NCBI GenBank assembly: GCA_019117605.1 | Contig: DWZK01000101.1 | Location: 1 to 55,082 of the forward strand | DNA length: 55,082 bases | Source: Candidatus Intestinimonas stercoravium | GTDB taxonomy: Bacteria; Bacillota; Clostridia; Oscillospirales; Oscillospiraceae | Direction of reading: 5' to 3' | Shown: positions 8,188 to 15,366 of the stretch, piece after piece | Position numbering within the stretch: the first letter of the stretch is position 1 | Layout of the letters: each line of letters starts with the position of its first letter | Position numbers and translations under genes: made by a program | Notes under the pieces: model-generated | What the model saw: only the letters and a program-made list of their open reading frames with translations | The model's database searches: none | Told to the model about the DNA's origin: nothing

Positions 8188-8199
8188 GGCCGGTCCATC

Positions 8200-8748
8200 T
8201 CATATGATGTCCAGCCGGTGACCGACCTCTTCTCCCAGGGCGGACCACAGGGCGGCCAGGCTCGCCCCACGGCGGGCGTGGGCGGCGTATGTCATCTCCT
8301 GGTCCTCCCCGGCGCCGGTGAGCCGCACCTCCAGATCCGGCTCCGGCAGATAGACGGTGAGGGCGCGCTGCACCCCCTCCGCCGTATAGTCCGCCGACAC
8401 CTCCAGGCCGTCCAGGGTCTGATAGGAGAGGCCCCAGCCCCCCGCCGCCCCCTGGGTGAGGGACAGGCCGGAGCCGTAGTCGGGCAGATACGGGGCCCAG
8501 ATCCTCTCCGTCCGGCTCTCCCCTGCCGAGAGGGCGCTCACCGGGGAGATGGTCTCTTCATAGAGGAGCACCGACTCGCCGGGGGCGAGGGGGACGAAGT
8601 CCTCCCCCAGGAGGATGCCGTCCCGGAAGCGGTCCCGGGTCTCCCCGGCCAGCCGGGCGGCGTAGGCCCTATCCGCCCAGAGGAGCAGGGCCGCGCCCCC
8701 CACGGCCACGGCGGCGGCCAGGGCCAGAGCCACGATCCCTCTCTTCAC
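8200..8748 (-). CDS. Hypothetical membrane-anchored protein
   Basis: Not recognised. The 182-residue product begins with a short basic segment and one hydrophobic helix (about 5-24). An extracytoplasmic domain of about 155 residues follows, rich in Glu/Tyr/Leu and without recognisable catalytic motifs or cysteines. The GTG at 8748 overlaps the stop of the upstream gene by 4 bp (GTGA), so the two are translationally coupled and probably form one transcript and perhaps one complex. The preceding purine-rich GGGGAGGGGG supports this start. Confidence 0.7.
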   Translation of the reverse strand: MKRGIVALALAAAVAVGGAALLLWADRAYAARLAGETRDRFRDGILLGEDFVPLAPGESVLLYEETISPVSALSAGESRTERIWAPYLPDYGSGLSLTQGAAGGWGLSYQTLDGLEVSADYTAEGVQRALTVYLPEPDLEVRLTGAGEDQEMTYAAHARRGASLAALWSALGEEVGHRLDII

Positions 8749-9182
8749 AGCCGCGCCCCCTCCCCGCTCCGGAGGGTGAGCCCCTGGCGCACCGCCTGGT
8801 AGAGCTCCGGGCCGGCCCCCAGTACGGCGTAGCCCGCGGTATCCTGGGTGGAGTAGAGGTAGGTCCCCTTGGGGCCCACCACGGCGCACATCCCGCCGGA
8901 GAAGAAGCACACGTCCCCGGAGGAGAGGCCCCGCCGCTCCCCGTTCCAGGGGATGCGGACGCACACGCCCCGGCCCAGCTCGCGGAGCAGCTCCTGCCCC
9001 CCGGAGAGATAGCAGCTGTGATACTGTCCGTCTCCCCCCACCGTCAGGGCCCGGAAGCCCGCCTTCCCGCCGCCGGCGGACAGCACATGGAGGGCGCTGC
9101 CGGGGAAGAGCCAGCTGAGGACCAGGACCAGGGCGGCTGCCGCCGCCGCAAGGGAGAGATAGAAGGGCATCCGGCGTGTCAT
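8745..9182 (-). CDS. Hypothetical secreted or membrane-anchored protein
   Basis: Not recognised. The 145-residue protein has an N-terminal signal-anchor (residues about 6-26), then a compact extracytoplasmic domain with Gly-rich turns (VLSAGGGKAGF) and three cysteines. The ATG at 9182 is preceded by AAAGGAGG. It is coupled by a 4-bp overlap to the next gene, which has the same one-helix-plus-exterior-domain layout. This suggests a paired envelope function. Confidence 0.7.
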   Translation of the reverse strand: MTRRMPFYLSLAAAAAALVLVLSWLFPGSALHVLSAGGGKAGFRALTVGGDGQYHSCYLSGGQELLRELGRGVCVRIPWNGERRGLSSGDVCFFSGGMCAVVGPKGTYLYSTQDTAGYAVLGAGPELYQAVRQGLTLRSGEGARL

Positions 9183-9350
9183 ATAGGGGGCCTCCTTTCC
9201 GCGCAGCCTCTCCTCGTGTGGAGATGTCTCTATCGTTATAACGACCCAGCGGGGCAAAATGTGACATTTCAGAAAAAATATTTTACAAAAAGTTTCGATC
9301 CTGCCCCGTGATAAGGCCCGCCGGCCATAGGCAAAGGGCGGGCGATGTGG

Positions 9351-9356
9351 TATAAT
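9351..9356 (+). promoter_or_regulatory. Extended -10 promoter of D-aminopeptidase gene
   Basis: TGG-TATAAT: a perfect -10 with the TG extension and no good -35, 63 bp upstream of the ATG at 9419. Confidence 0.6.
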
Positions 9357-9418
9357 GACTTCATCGAAAGTGTTTTCTTAATCATAAGACGGAGATACAG
9401 AAAGGAAGGTCCCCACCT

Positions 9419-10225
9419 ATGGATATTTTTCTCAGTGCCGACATCGAGGGCACCTGCGGCATCACCACCTGGTCGGAGACGGAGCGCTCCACCCCCAATG
9501 ACTATGCGCCCTTCCGGAAGCAGATGACCCGGGAGGTGGACGCCGCCTGCAAGGGGGCTCTGGACGCGGGGGCCGCGGGCATCTTCATCAAGGACGCCCA
9601 CGACTCCGCCCGGAACCTGGATGTGTCCGCCCTGCCCCGGCAGGTGCGCATCCTCCGGGGCTGGACCGGCGACCCGCTGTCCATGATGTCCGGCCTGGAC
9701 CGGGGAGACTACGGCGCGGTGTTCTTCACCGGCTACCACGCCTGGGCCGCCTGCCCCGGCAATCCCCTCTCCCACACCATGAACCTGAACAACGAGCTGG
9801 TCCTCCTCAACGGGGTCCCGGCCAGCGAGTTCCTCATCAACACCTATACCGCCGGCTACTACGGAGTCCCCGTGGCCCTCCTCACCGGGGACCGGGACCT
9901 GTGCGCCTTCGCCCAGACCCTCATCCCCGAGATCGTCACCGTCCCCGTCAACGAGGGAGTCGGCGGCGGCGTGATCTCCATCCACCCCGACGAGGCGGTG
10001 GACCGCATCCGCTCCGCCGCCAAAGAGGCCGTGGCCCGGGCCCCCCGGTGCAAGGTCCCCATGCCCGACCGGTTCGAGAGCGAGATCCGCTTCCGGGAGC
10101 ACAAGGCGGCCTATTCCAAGAGCTTCTATCCCGGCGCCTCCCTGAAGGAGGGCAAGACCGTGTGCTTCTCCACCGATGACTGGTACGAGATGCTGCGCTT
10201 CTACCACTTCGTGCTCAGCGACTGA
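9419..10225 (+). CDS. dppA: M55-family D-aminopeptidase (DppA-like)
   Basis: Zn-dependent peptidase that removes N-terminal D-amino acids, probably from murein-derived peptides, in the cytoplasm. The 268 residues show the family metal ligands: Asp8 and Glu10 in SADIEG, His61 (KDAHDSA), His107 (GYHAW) and a Glu near 137 (GVPASEF). These match the arrangement of B. subtilis DppA. The ATG at 9419 is preceded by GGAAGG. The NYN-domain gene follows 12 bp downstream, so they form an operon. No dipeptide transporter is adjacent, unlike B. subtilis dppABCDE. Confidence 0.93.
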   Translation: MDIFLSADIEGTCGITTWSETERSTPNDYAPFRKQMTREVDAACKGALDAGAAGIFIKDAHDSARNLDVSALPRQVRILRGWTGDPLSMMSGLDRGDYGAVFFTGYHAWAACPGNPLSHTMNLNNELVLLNGVPASEFLINTYTAGYYGVPVALLTGDRDLCAFAQTLIPEIVTVPVNEGVGGGVISIHPDEAVDRIRSAAKEAVARAPRCKVPMPDRFESEIRFREHKAAYSKSFYPGASLKEGKTVCFSTDDWYEMLRFYHFVLSD

Positions 10226-10237
10226 GGAGGGCGCGCT

Positions 10238-11149
10238 ATGAACGACGACCAGAGCCTGCGCCTGGCGGTGCTCATCGACGCGGACAACGCCTCCCGCACC
10301 GCCATGCGGGACATCATGGCGGAGATCACCGTCTACGGCACCCCCACCATCAAGCGCATCTACGGAGACTGGACCACCCCCAACATGGCCACCTGGAAGC
10401 CCATCCTGCTGGAGAACGCCATCACCCCCATCCAGCAGTACAGCTATACCACGGGGAAGAACGCCACCGACTCGGCCATGATCATCGACGCCATGGACAT
10501 CCTCTACACCGGCGAGTGCGACGGCTTCGTGCTGGTGTCCAGCGACTCGGACTTCACCCGCCTGGCCACCCGCCTCCGGGAGGCGGGGAAGAAGGTCATC
10601 GGCGTGGGGGAGAAAAAGACCCCCAACCCCTTCATCGTGGCCTGCGACAAGTTCATCTATATCGAGGTCATCCGGGCGGCGGCCAAGACCAAGAGCGCCC
10701 AGCCCCCGGAGCCGGAGCAGCCGGAGCCCGCCCCCCAGAAGGCCCCGGCCCCCGCCAGGCAGGAGCCGTCCGCCGCCCCGGCGGAGAGCGCCAAGCCCGC
10801 GGGCAAGAAGCGGAAGAAGAAGAGCCCGCCGGAGGCCGCCGCCCCCGCTCCCGCCCCGGAGCCGGAGCCCGCCCCCGTCCAGGAGCCCCCCCAGCAGCGG
10901 GTGCCCCGGAAGGTCCAGGACCTGATCGCCAGCGCCGTGGACATGATCGCCGACGAGGACGGCTACGCCTTCATGGGGGAGCTTGGCAATCTGCTCAACC
11001 GGCAGCAGCCGGACTTCGACCCCCGGAACTACGGCTTCTCCAAGCTCACCCAGCTCATCAAGAGCCTGGACCGCTTCGAGGTGGACGTGCGCCAGACCAG
11101 CAATCCCCACACCAAGCACGTCTATCTCCGGGACAAGCGGAAGAAGTGA
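10238..11149 (+). CDS. NYN-domain (PIN-like) ribonuclease with OST-HTH/LOTUS domain
   Basis: Predicted RNA-cleaving protein of 303 residues. The N-terminal NYN domain (1-150) has the acidic triad regions VLIDADNA, ATDSAM and SSDSDFTRL. A Pro/Ala/Lys-rich linker (about 152-222) includes a basic KKRKKK stretch. The C-terminal winged-helix OST-HTH/LOTUS module (about 225-303) is expected to bind RNA. The combination resembles the bacterial LabA/DUF88-plus-LOTUS group. The ATG at 10238 follows GAGGAGG. It is co-transcribed with the D-aminopeptidase gene. The RNA target is unknown. Confidence 0.88.
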   Translation: MNDDQSLRLAVLIDADNASRTAMRDIMAEITVYGTPTIKRIYGDWTTPNMATWKPILLENAITPIQQYSYTTGKNATDSAMIIDAMDILYTGECDGFVLVSSDSDFTRLATRLREAGKKVIGVGEKKTPNPFIVACDKFIYIEVIRAAAKTKSAQPPEPEQPEPAPQKAPAPARQEPSAAPAESAKPAGKKRKKKSPPEAAAPAPAPEPEPAPVQEPPQQRVPRKVQDLIASAVDMIADEDGYAFMGELGNLLNRQQPDFDPRNYGFSKLTQLIKSLDRFEVDVRQTSNPHTKHVYLRDKRKK

Positions 11150-11172
11150 GCCCCTCCTCCCACGGATACGAC

Positions 11173-11204
11173 AGCGCCCCATCCCCGGCCGGGGATGGGG
11201 CGCT
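11173..11204 (+). terminator. Hairpin after NYN gene
   Basis: A perfect 32-bp palindrome (14-bp arms, GGCC centre), 23 bp past the stop. It is followed by CTGTCCTGAT rather than a T-run. Confidence 0.6.
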
Positions 11205-11254
11205 CTGTCCTGATAGGGGGCCCTGCCGGGCCCTCCGGCGCGGCCGGAAACACA

Positions 11255-11289
11255 GGACGCTCCCGGGGGCTTCGTCCCCGGGAGCGTCC
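11255..11289 (-). terminator. Terminator of yabR-like gene
   Basis: A 14-bp stem (11255-11268 / 11276-11289) with a 7-nt loop, 13 bp after the yabR stop, on the minus strand. The following TGTGTTT is weakly T-rich. Confidence 0.65.
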
Positions 11290-11302
11290 GTCGGTACGTA
11301 TA

Positions 11303-11761
11303 TCAGCGGTGGCCGCCCCGGCGGGAGCTGCGCTTCTCGGTGTACTTCATCTCCGAGAGCTTGCTGTCCGAGGCCTGCATGAAGCGCTTGAGGCGCTCTT
11401 CAAAGGACTCCGGCTCGCTGGACTGGCGGGGCGCATAGCCGCCGCCCCTGCCCTGCCGGGGCCCGCCGGAGTAGCGGGAGCCGCCCTGTCCGCCGTGGCC
11501 CGCGGGCCGCTGGGGGCGGGGAGGAGGGTCCATGGCTTTTTTGATGGAGAGATTGATGCGGTTGCTCTCATCAATACCGATGACCTTTACCTTGACCTCC
11601 TGTCCCTCTGTGAGATGGTCCTTCACATCGTTCACATAAGAATAGGCGATCTCAGAGATATGCACCAGACCCGACCGGCCGCCGGGCAGTGACACGAAAG
11701 CGCCGAACTTCGTGATGCCTGTCACTTTCCCTTCTACGATAGAACCTACACCAAACTCCAT
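11303..11761 (-). CDS. yabR: S1-domain RNA-binding protein (YabR-like)
   Basis: The 152-residue protein has an N-terminal S1 domain (2-75; VGSIVEGKVTGITKFGAFVSL, GLVHISEI, INLSIKK). An Arg/Gly-rich tail (about 80-115, RGG-like) and a short charged C terminus follow. In Firmicutes a protein of this type (YabR) is encoded just after divIC, as here, so orthology rests on both sequence and position. It is presumably cytoplasmic and RNA- or ribosome-associated. The RGG-like tail is longer than the single S1 domain needs and probably adds nonspecific RNA affinity. Confidence 0.9.
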   Translation of the reverse strand: MEFGVGSIVEGKVTGITKFGAFVSLPGGRSGLVHISEIAYSYVNDVKDHLTEGQEVKVKVIGIDESNRINLSIKKAMDPPPRPQRPAGHGGQGGSRYSGGPRQGRGGGYAPRQSSEPESFEERLKRFMQASDSKLSEMKYTEKRSSRRGGHR

Positions 11762-11802
11762 ACTCTTTGCAAGATCCTTCCTTCAGATTGCTCCCGAGCG
11801 CT

Positions 11803-12081
11803 CTAATTCGTGATGACGAAGATCTTCTCGTTGGGGACCGCCAGGCCCAGCTTATCCCGGGCGATCGCCGCCACCCGGTCCGGGTCGTCGGGATCTTCCA
11901 CGCCGGCGGCCAGGTCGGCGTTGACCTGGGTCTGCTCGGCTACCTGCCGGTCCAGGCTCTCCTTCTGCCCCTGCAGCTGCCGGATCTGCCCCTGCAGGTC
12001 CAGCAGGGCGGTGGCCATGTAGATGAGCAGCGCCAAGATCACGATCTTGGTCAGCAGCCCCGCTCTTTTGATGCGGAACAT
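11803..12081 (-). CDS. divIC: Septum formation initiator DivIC/FtsB-like protein
   Basis: Small bitopic cell-division protein of 92 residues: cytoplasmic basic N terminus, one membrane span (about 10-27), then a coiled-coil rich in Gln/Leu (28-55) and the short conserved C-terminal globule (RVAAIARDKLGLAVPNEKIF). This is the FtsB/DivIC pattern that bridges FtsL and FtsQ. ATG 12081 is preferred over GTG 12087 because the GGGGGGA run then sits 8 nt away. It lies in the conserved yabP-yabQ-divIC-yabR order. Its 5' two-thirds is overlapped by the open yabQ frame. Confidence 0.9.
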   Translation of the reverse strand: MFRIKRAGLLTKIVILALLIYMATALLDLQGQIRQLQGQKESLDRQVAEQTQVNADLAAGVEDPDDPDRVAAIARDKLGLAVPNEKIFVITN

Positions 12082-12571
12082 GGGCACGTCCCCCCTTCCC
12101 CGCAGCCTCCTGACGATACGACCTCTCCATCTCCTCGGGTATCATCTTAATATTAAACCATTTCCTCCGATAATGGAAGTGCCTTTTTATAATTTCCCGG
12201 ATTTTTTTCACGGTCCCGGCCAGGAGGAGGAGGGGGGCGGCGGCCAGCCGGAGCAGCCGGGCGGCGAGGCCGGCCGCCAGGCCGGTGAGCAGCAGCACCG
12301 GCGGGCTCAGGAGCCAGAAATAGACGCAGCCCCCCAGCAGGAGGGCGGCGATCGTATAGAGCCGCAGCTCCCCGCCCCCCCGGAGGATGGTATAGAGGAA
12401 GAGCCCCACAGTGGCCAGGACCCAGAAGAGCAGGTCCAGGGCCGGGCCCAGGAGGGGCAGGCGGACCCGCCGCCGGAGGGTGCGCATCAGGTCGTAGGCC
12501 ACGCCCAGCCCGGCCCCCAGCAGCACCGCCCCCAGGAAGGTCCGGGCCTGGTCCAGCAGGTGGATCTCCAC
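11852..12571 (-). CDS. yabQ: Spore cortex protein YabQ (reading frame runs into divIC)
   Basis: Sporulation membrane protein of the YabQ family, needed for spore cortex formation in Bacillus. Residues 1-120 have four hydrophobic spans and the family start (LLDQARTFLGAVLLGAGLG, then YDLMRTLRRR). A basic tail follows (KKIREIIKRHFHYRRKW). The start is GTG at 12571, overlapping the yabP stop by one base (TAGTG). After about residue 165 the frame has no stop until 11852 and is simply the alternative frame of divIC. Either the protein ends in low-value sequence or a small indel removed its stop. Confidence 0.8.
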   Translation of the reverse strand: MEIHLLDQARTFLGAVLLGAGLGVAYDLMRTLRRRVRLPLLGPALDLLFWVLATVGLFLYTILRGGGELRLYTIAALLLGGCVYFWLLSPPVLLLTGLAAGLAARLLRLAAAPLLLLAGTVKKIREIIKRHFHYRRKWFNIKMIPEEMERSYRQEAAGKGGRAHVPHQKSGAADQDRDLGAAHLHGHRPAGPAGADPAAAGAEGEPGPAGSRADPGQRRPGRRRGRSRRPGPGGGDRPG

Positions 12572-12861
12572 TACCGGAACAGCCGGGCCAGGAAGCCGCC
12601 CCGCTCTCCGCCGGCGTCCTCATAGGTGAGGGAGTCCACCGACCCCTCCACCTTCAGGTCGCCCCCGTCCAGGCTCAGCTTCTCGATGTGCAGGCCCTCC
12701 CCCCGGACCACCAGGGTCCCCTCGCAGGTGTTCATGACGATGGCGCTCTCGTCGAAGCTCTCCACATCCTCCACCCCGGACACGCTCAGCCGCTCCCGCC
12801 CCTCCAGGATGACGTGGTGGGCCGCCGCCTCGGGCCGCGTCTTCTTCTCTTCGTATTGCAT
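12571..12861 (-). CDS. yabP: Sporulation protein YabP
   Basis: The 96-residue YabP/YqfC-family protein, required for correct spore assembly in Bacillus. It is mostly short beta-strands (HHVILEGRERLSVSGVEDV, GTLVVRGEGLHIEKLSLDGG, LKVEGSVDSLTYED), the usual appearance of this family. ATG 12861 follows AAAGGCGGGA. A longer in-frame extension to 12921 was not used because it has no ribosome site and overlaps a hairpin. It is the first gene of yabP-yabQ-divIC-yabR and should be under sporulation control, although I could not see a convincing sigma-E/-G promoter. Confidence 0.9.
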   Translation of the reverse strand: MQYEEKKTRPEAAAHHVILEGRERLSVSGVEDVESFDESAIVMNTCEGTLVVRGEGLHIEKLSLDGGDLKVEGSVDSLTYEDAGGERGGFLARLFR

Positions 12862-12880
12862 GGTATCCCGCCTTTCCCGG

Positions 12881-12952
12881 GGCGCGTCCGGTCCGCAGGA
12901 GGCGTCCGGCATCTCGGGCAAGAGAGCGGATGCCGGGCCTGTCGGACGCGCC
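12881..12952. other. Nested hairpin between bioY and yabP
   Basis: An outer 10-bp stem (12881-12890 / 12943-12952) encloses an inner 8-bp stem (12906-12913 / 12929-12936). It lies 46 bp after the bioY stop and ends 20 bp before the yabP ATG. It may end bioY transcription or structure the yabP leader. There is no T-run on either side. Confidence 0.5.
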
Positions 12953-12997
12953 CTGTGCTTCGTCCTTCCATGTATATGGGACAGGGCGGGCGGATAT

Positions 12998-13543
12998 TCA
13001 GGCGGGGAGCAGGGGGGCCAGCCGCCGCCGCAGGGTGGGGCAGAGGACGGCCAGCGCGGCGGTCTTGGCCAGGTCCCCGGGCAGGAATACCAGCATCCCG
13101 CTCCAGAGCACCGCCGCCGGAGCGATCTCCTGCCCCAGATAGGCCCGGAGGATCAGGTACATATAGGGCGCCCCCAGCAGGTAGAGGGCCCCCGTCCCCG
13201 CCAGGCAGGCCAGGCCCGTCCCCAGGGCGGTCTCTCCCCGGGACAGGCGGCCCGCCACCCAGGCGGCGGGGATCAGCCCCAGGAGGAAGCCGAAGCTGGG
13301 CTGGAGCAGGTAGCCCGGCCCGCCCCCGGCGGCGAAGATGGGCAGGCCCAGGAGCCCCAGGGCCACATACACCAGCTGGGACAGGGCCCCCCACCCGGGC
13401 CCCAGCAGCACCCCCGCCATGGCGGTGACCAGAGATTGCAGGGTGACCGGCACCGGCCCCACCGGGAGCTTCAAAAAGGCGGACGCGGCGGTAAGGGCCG
13501 CGAAGAGGGCGCACAGGGTGAGCATACGGGCATCGGTCTTCAT
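12998..13543 (-). CDS. bioY: Biotin transporter S component BioY
   Basis: Membrane substrate-binding component of an ECF-type biotin transporter, 181 residues with about six spans. Family motifs include PVPVTLQSLVTAMAGVLLGP and the C-terminal FLPGDLAKT. No ECF ATPases or T component are nearby, so it either works alone or borrows a shared energising module, as is common in Clostridia. It is divergent from birA and preceded by a BirA-type operator (13565-13593), so repression by biotin is expected. Confidence 0.95.
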   Translation of the reverse strand: MKTDARMLTLCALFAALTAASAFLKLPVGPVPVTLQSLVTAMAGVLLGPGWGALSQLVYVALGLLGLPIFAAGGGPGYLLQPSFGFLLGLIPAAWVAGRLSRGETALGTGLACLAGTGALYLLGAPYMYLILRAYLGQEIAPAAVLWSGMLVFLPGDLAKTAALAVLCPTLRRRLAPLLPA

Positions 13544-13564
13544 GGGCAGGGCTCCCTTCCAAAA

Positions 13565-13593
13565 CGTAAACTATTTTTTCTTACAAGTTTACG
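13565..13593 (-). promoter_or_regulatory. BirA operator at bioY
   Basis: GTAAAC-N15-GTTTAC, extended to CGTAAAC/GTTTACG, 22 bp upstream of the bioY ATG. The half-sites match the GTAAAC/GTTTAC core known for Gram-positive BirA. Confidence 0.85.
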
Positions 13594-13614
13594 ATACCAC
13601 ATCCGGCCGAGATC

Positions 13615-13642
13615 GTAAACTGTTTTTTGAAAATCCGTTGAC
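13615..13642 (+). promoter_or_regulatory. Second BirA operator at birA
   Basis: GTAAAC-N16-GTTGAC. It has one mismatch to the dyad and overlaps the birA -35, so it is consistent with autorepression. Confidence 0.7.
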
Positions 13643-13667
13643 GTCCTCCCCTTCCGGGTATACCATA
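13639..13667 (+). promoter_or_regulatory. birA promoter
   Basis: TTGACG-N17-TACCAT, ending 25 bp before the birA ATG. Its -35 lies inside the second BirA box. Confidence 0.7.
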
Positions 13668-13691
13668 ACAGGGACGAGAGGAGGCGCGGCC

Positions 13692-14684
13692 ATGCTGCAA
13701 GAGGACGTATTGGAGCTGCTCCAGCGGAGCGAGGGGGCCTATCTCTCCGGGGAGGCCATGAGCCAGGCCCTGGGGGTGAGCCGGGCGGCGGTGTGGAAGG
13801 CGGTGGAGGCCCTCCGCCGGGCGGGGTACGGGATCGGGTCCGCCCCCAACCGGGGCTACCGGCTGGACTCCGCCCCGGACGTACTGCGGCCCGGGGAGAT
13901 CGCCGGGGCCCTGGAGGGCTGCCTGGTGGGCCGGGAGGTGGTGTGCCTGCCCACGGTGGACTCCACCAGCAGCGAGGTGAAGCGCCGGGCGGCGGCGGGG
14001 GCCCCGGAGGGGCTGGCCGTCCTGGCCGGGGAGCAGACCCGGGGCCGGGGCCGCCGGGGGAACGCCTTCCAGTCCCTGGCCGGGAAGGGGCTCTACTGCT
14101 CGGTGCTCCTGCGGCCCGACCTGCCTCCGGCGGAGCTGAGCCAGCTCACCGCCTGGAGCGCCGTGGCGGTGTGCCGGGCCCTGGAGGCCTGCTGCGGCGT
14201 CCAGGCCCAGATCAAGTGGACCAACGACATCCTCCTGGGGGGGCGGAAGCTGGGGGGCATCCTCACCGAGCTGGAGTTCGAGGGGGAGACCCTGCGCAGC
14301 AGCCACGTCATACTGGGGATCGGGCTCAACGTGAGCCAGTCCCCCGCCGACTTCGGGCCGGACCTCGCCCCCATCGCCACCTCCCTGCTCCAGGAGCTGG
14401 GGCGTCCCGTGCGGCGGGCGGAGCTGGCTGCGGCCCTCCTCCGGGCCCTGGACGGGATGTACGCCGGCTTCCCCGGGGAGCGGGACCGGTGGCTGGAGGC
14501 GTACCGGCGGCGGTGCGCCACCCTGGGCCGGCAGGTGTGCCTGCTGGAGGGCGGAGAGCGGGTCCCCGCCTTCGCGGAGGGGCTGGACGGGGACTTCGCC
14601 CTCCTCTGCCGCATGGAGGACGGGAGCCTCCGGCGGGTGGCCGCCGGAGAGGTGTCTGTAAGGGGGCTGATGGGCTATGTCTGA
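13692..14684 (+). CDS. birA: Bifunctional biotin ligase / biotin repressor
   Basis: Makes biotinyl-AMP and attaches biotin to carboxylase carrier proteins. The holo-form represses biotin genes. The 330 residues comprise an N-terminal winged helix (1-60; YLSGEAMSQALGVSRAAVWKAV) and the ligase domain with the biotinyl-AMP loop TRGRGRRGN (about 118-126), KWTNDILL and KLGGILTE. The usual KWPND is KWTND here, a mild change. The ATG at 13692 follows AGAGGAGG. The 3' end overlaps niaR by 8 bp, so the two vitamin-responsive regulators are co-transcribed. Confidence 0.96.
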   Translation: MLQEDVLELLQRSEGAYLSGEAMSQALGVSRAAVWKAVEALRRAGYGIGSAPNRGYRLDSAPDVLRPGEIAGALEGCLVGREVVCLPTVDSTSSEVKRRAAAGAPEGLAVLAGEQTRGRGRRGNAFQSLAGKGLYCSVLLRPDLPPAELSQLTAWSAVAVCRALEACCGVQAQIKWTNDILLGGRKLGGILTELEFEGETLRSSHVILGIGLNVSQSPADFGPDLAPIATSLLQELGRPVRRAELAAALLRALDGMYAGFPGERDRWLEAYRRRCATLGRQVCLLEGGERVPAFAEGLDGDFALLCRMEDGSLRRVAAGEVSVRGLMGYV

Positions 14685-15213
14685 CCATCTCAGGGAGCGG
14701 GCCATGGACGGCCCCGCCCGGCGGGCCGCCATCCTGGCCCTGCTGGAGGGGGCGGATGGGCCGGTGAGCGCCTCCGCCCTGGCCCGCCACTGCGGCGTGA
14801 GCCGCCAGATCGTGGTGGGGGACATCGCCCTCCTCCGGGCGGGGGGCGTGCCGGTGACCGCCACCCCCCGGGGCTATGTGCTCCCCCGGGCGGAGGGGCT
14901 GCTGCGGACCCTGGCCTGCCGCCACAGCGCCGAGGACCTGGAGCGGGAGCTGGACATCATGGTGGACAACGGCTGCACCGTGGTGGATGTGTCGGTGGAG
15001 CACCCGATCTACGGCCAGCTCACCGGGCAGCTCCACCTGTCCAGCCGCTACGACGTGGGGGAGTTCGTCCGCCGGGTGGGGGAGCCCGGGGCCCAGCCCC
15101 TCTCCCTCCTCACCGGCGGGGTCCATCTCCACACCCTCCGCTGTCCCGACGAGGCCGCCTTCCAGCGGGTCCGGGACGCCCTGGCCCGGGCGGGGCTGCT
15201 GGTGGAGGAGTGA
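14677..15213 (+). CDS. niaR: Niacin-responsive transcriptional repressor NiaR
   Basis: The 178-residue repressor of NAD/niacin genes has a helix-turn-helix (about 15-65; SASALARHCGVSRQIVVGDI) and the C-terminal 3H domain named for conserved histidines, visible as CRHS, SVEHPIYGQL and GGVHLHTL. Nicotinic acid and a metal are the known corepressors in Bacillus and Thermotoga homologues. Its start ATG overlaps the end of birA, which places NAD and biotin regulation in one transcript. No niacin transporter or nadABC is in the window, so its targets lie elsewhere. Confidence 0.93.
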   Translation: MSDHLRERAMDGPARRAAILALLEGADGPVSASALARHCGVSRQIVVGDIALLRAGGVPVTATPRGYVLPRAEGLLRTLACRHSAEDLERELDIMVDNGCTVVDVSVEHPIYGQLTGQLHLSSRYDVGEFVRRVGEPGAQPLSLLTGGVHLHTLRCPDEAAFQRVRDALARAGLLVEE

Positions 15214-15281
15214 GGCGCGTCAGATACGGGCCAAAATAGGGACCCCCCGGCATAGCCGGGGCGTTCGGTCTACAAGAAAAC

Positions 15282-15314
15282 GAGGCTCCATGGGGCGCTG
15301 CCCCATGGAGCCTC
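15282..15314. terminator. Bidirectional terminator between niaR and pyrG
   Basis: A perfect 15-bp stem with a 3-nt loop. It is flanked by TTATAT on the plus strand and GTTTTCTTG on the minus strand, serving both convergent genes. Confidence 0.85.
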
Positions 15315-15366
15315 TTATATCACGATGTCACGGCCATCGGGGCCCGCCGGGAGGCGGATGCGGCCG

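Noticed and set aside
9419-10225. Part of a dpp dipeptide-transport operon
   Set aside because: The D-aminopeptidase is co-transcribed only with the NYN gene. The peptide ABC genes are 35 kb away.
12881-12952. Riboswitch upstream of yabP
   Set aside because: Only nested hairpins are visible, with no recognisable aptamer core. A bioY-distal structure or terminator is equally likely.
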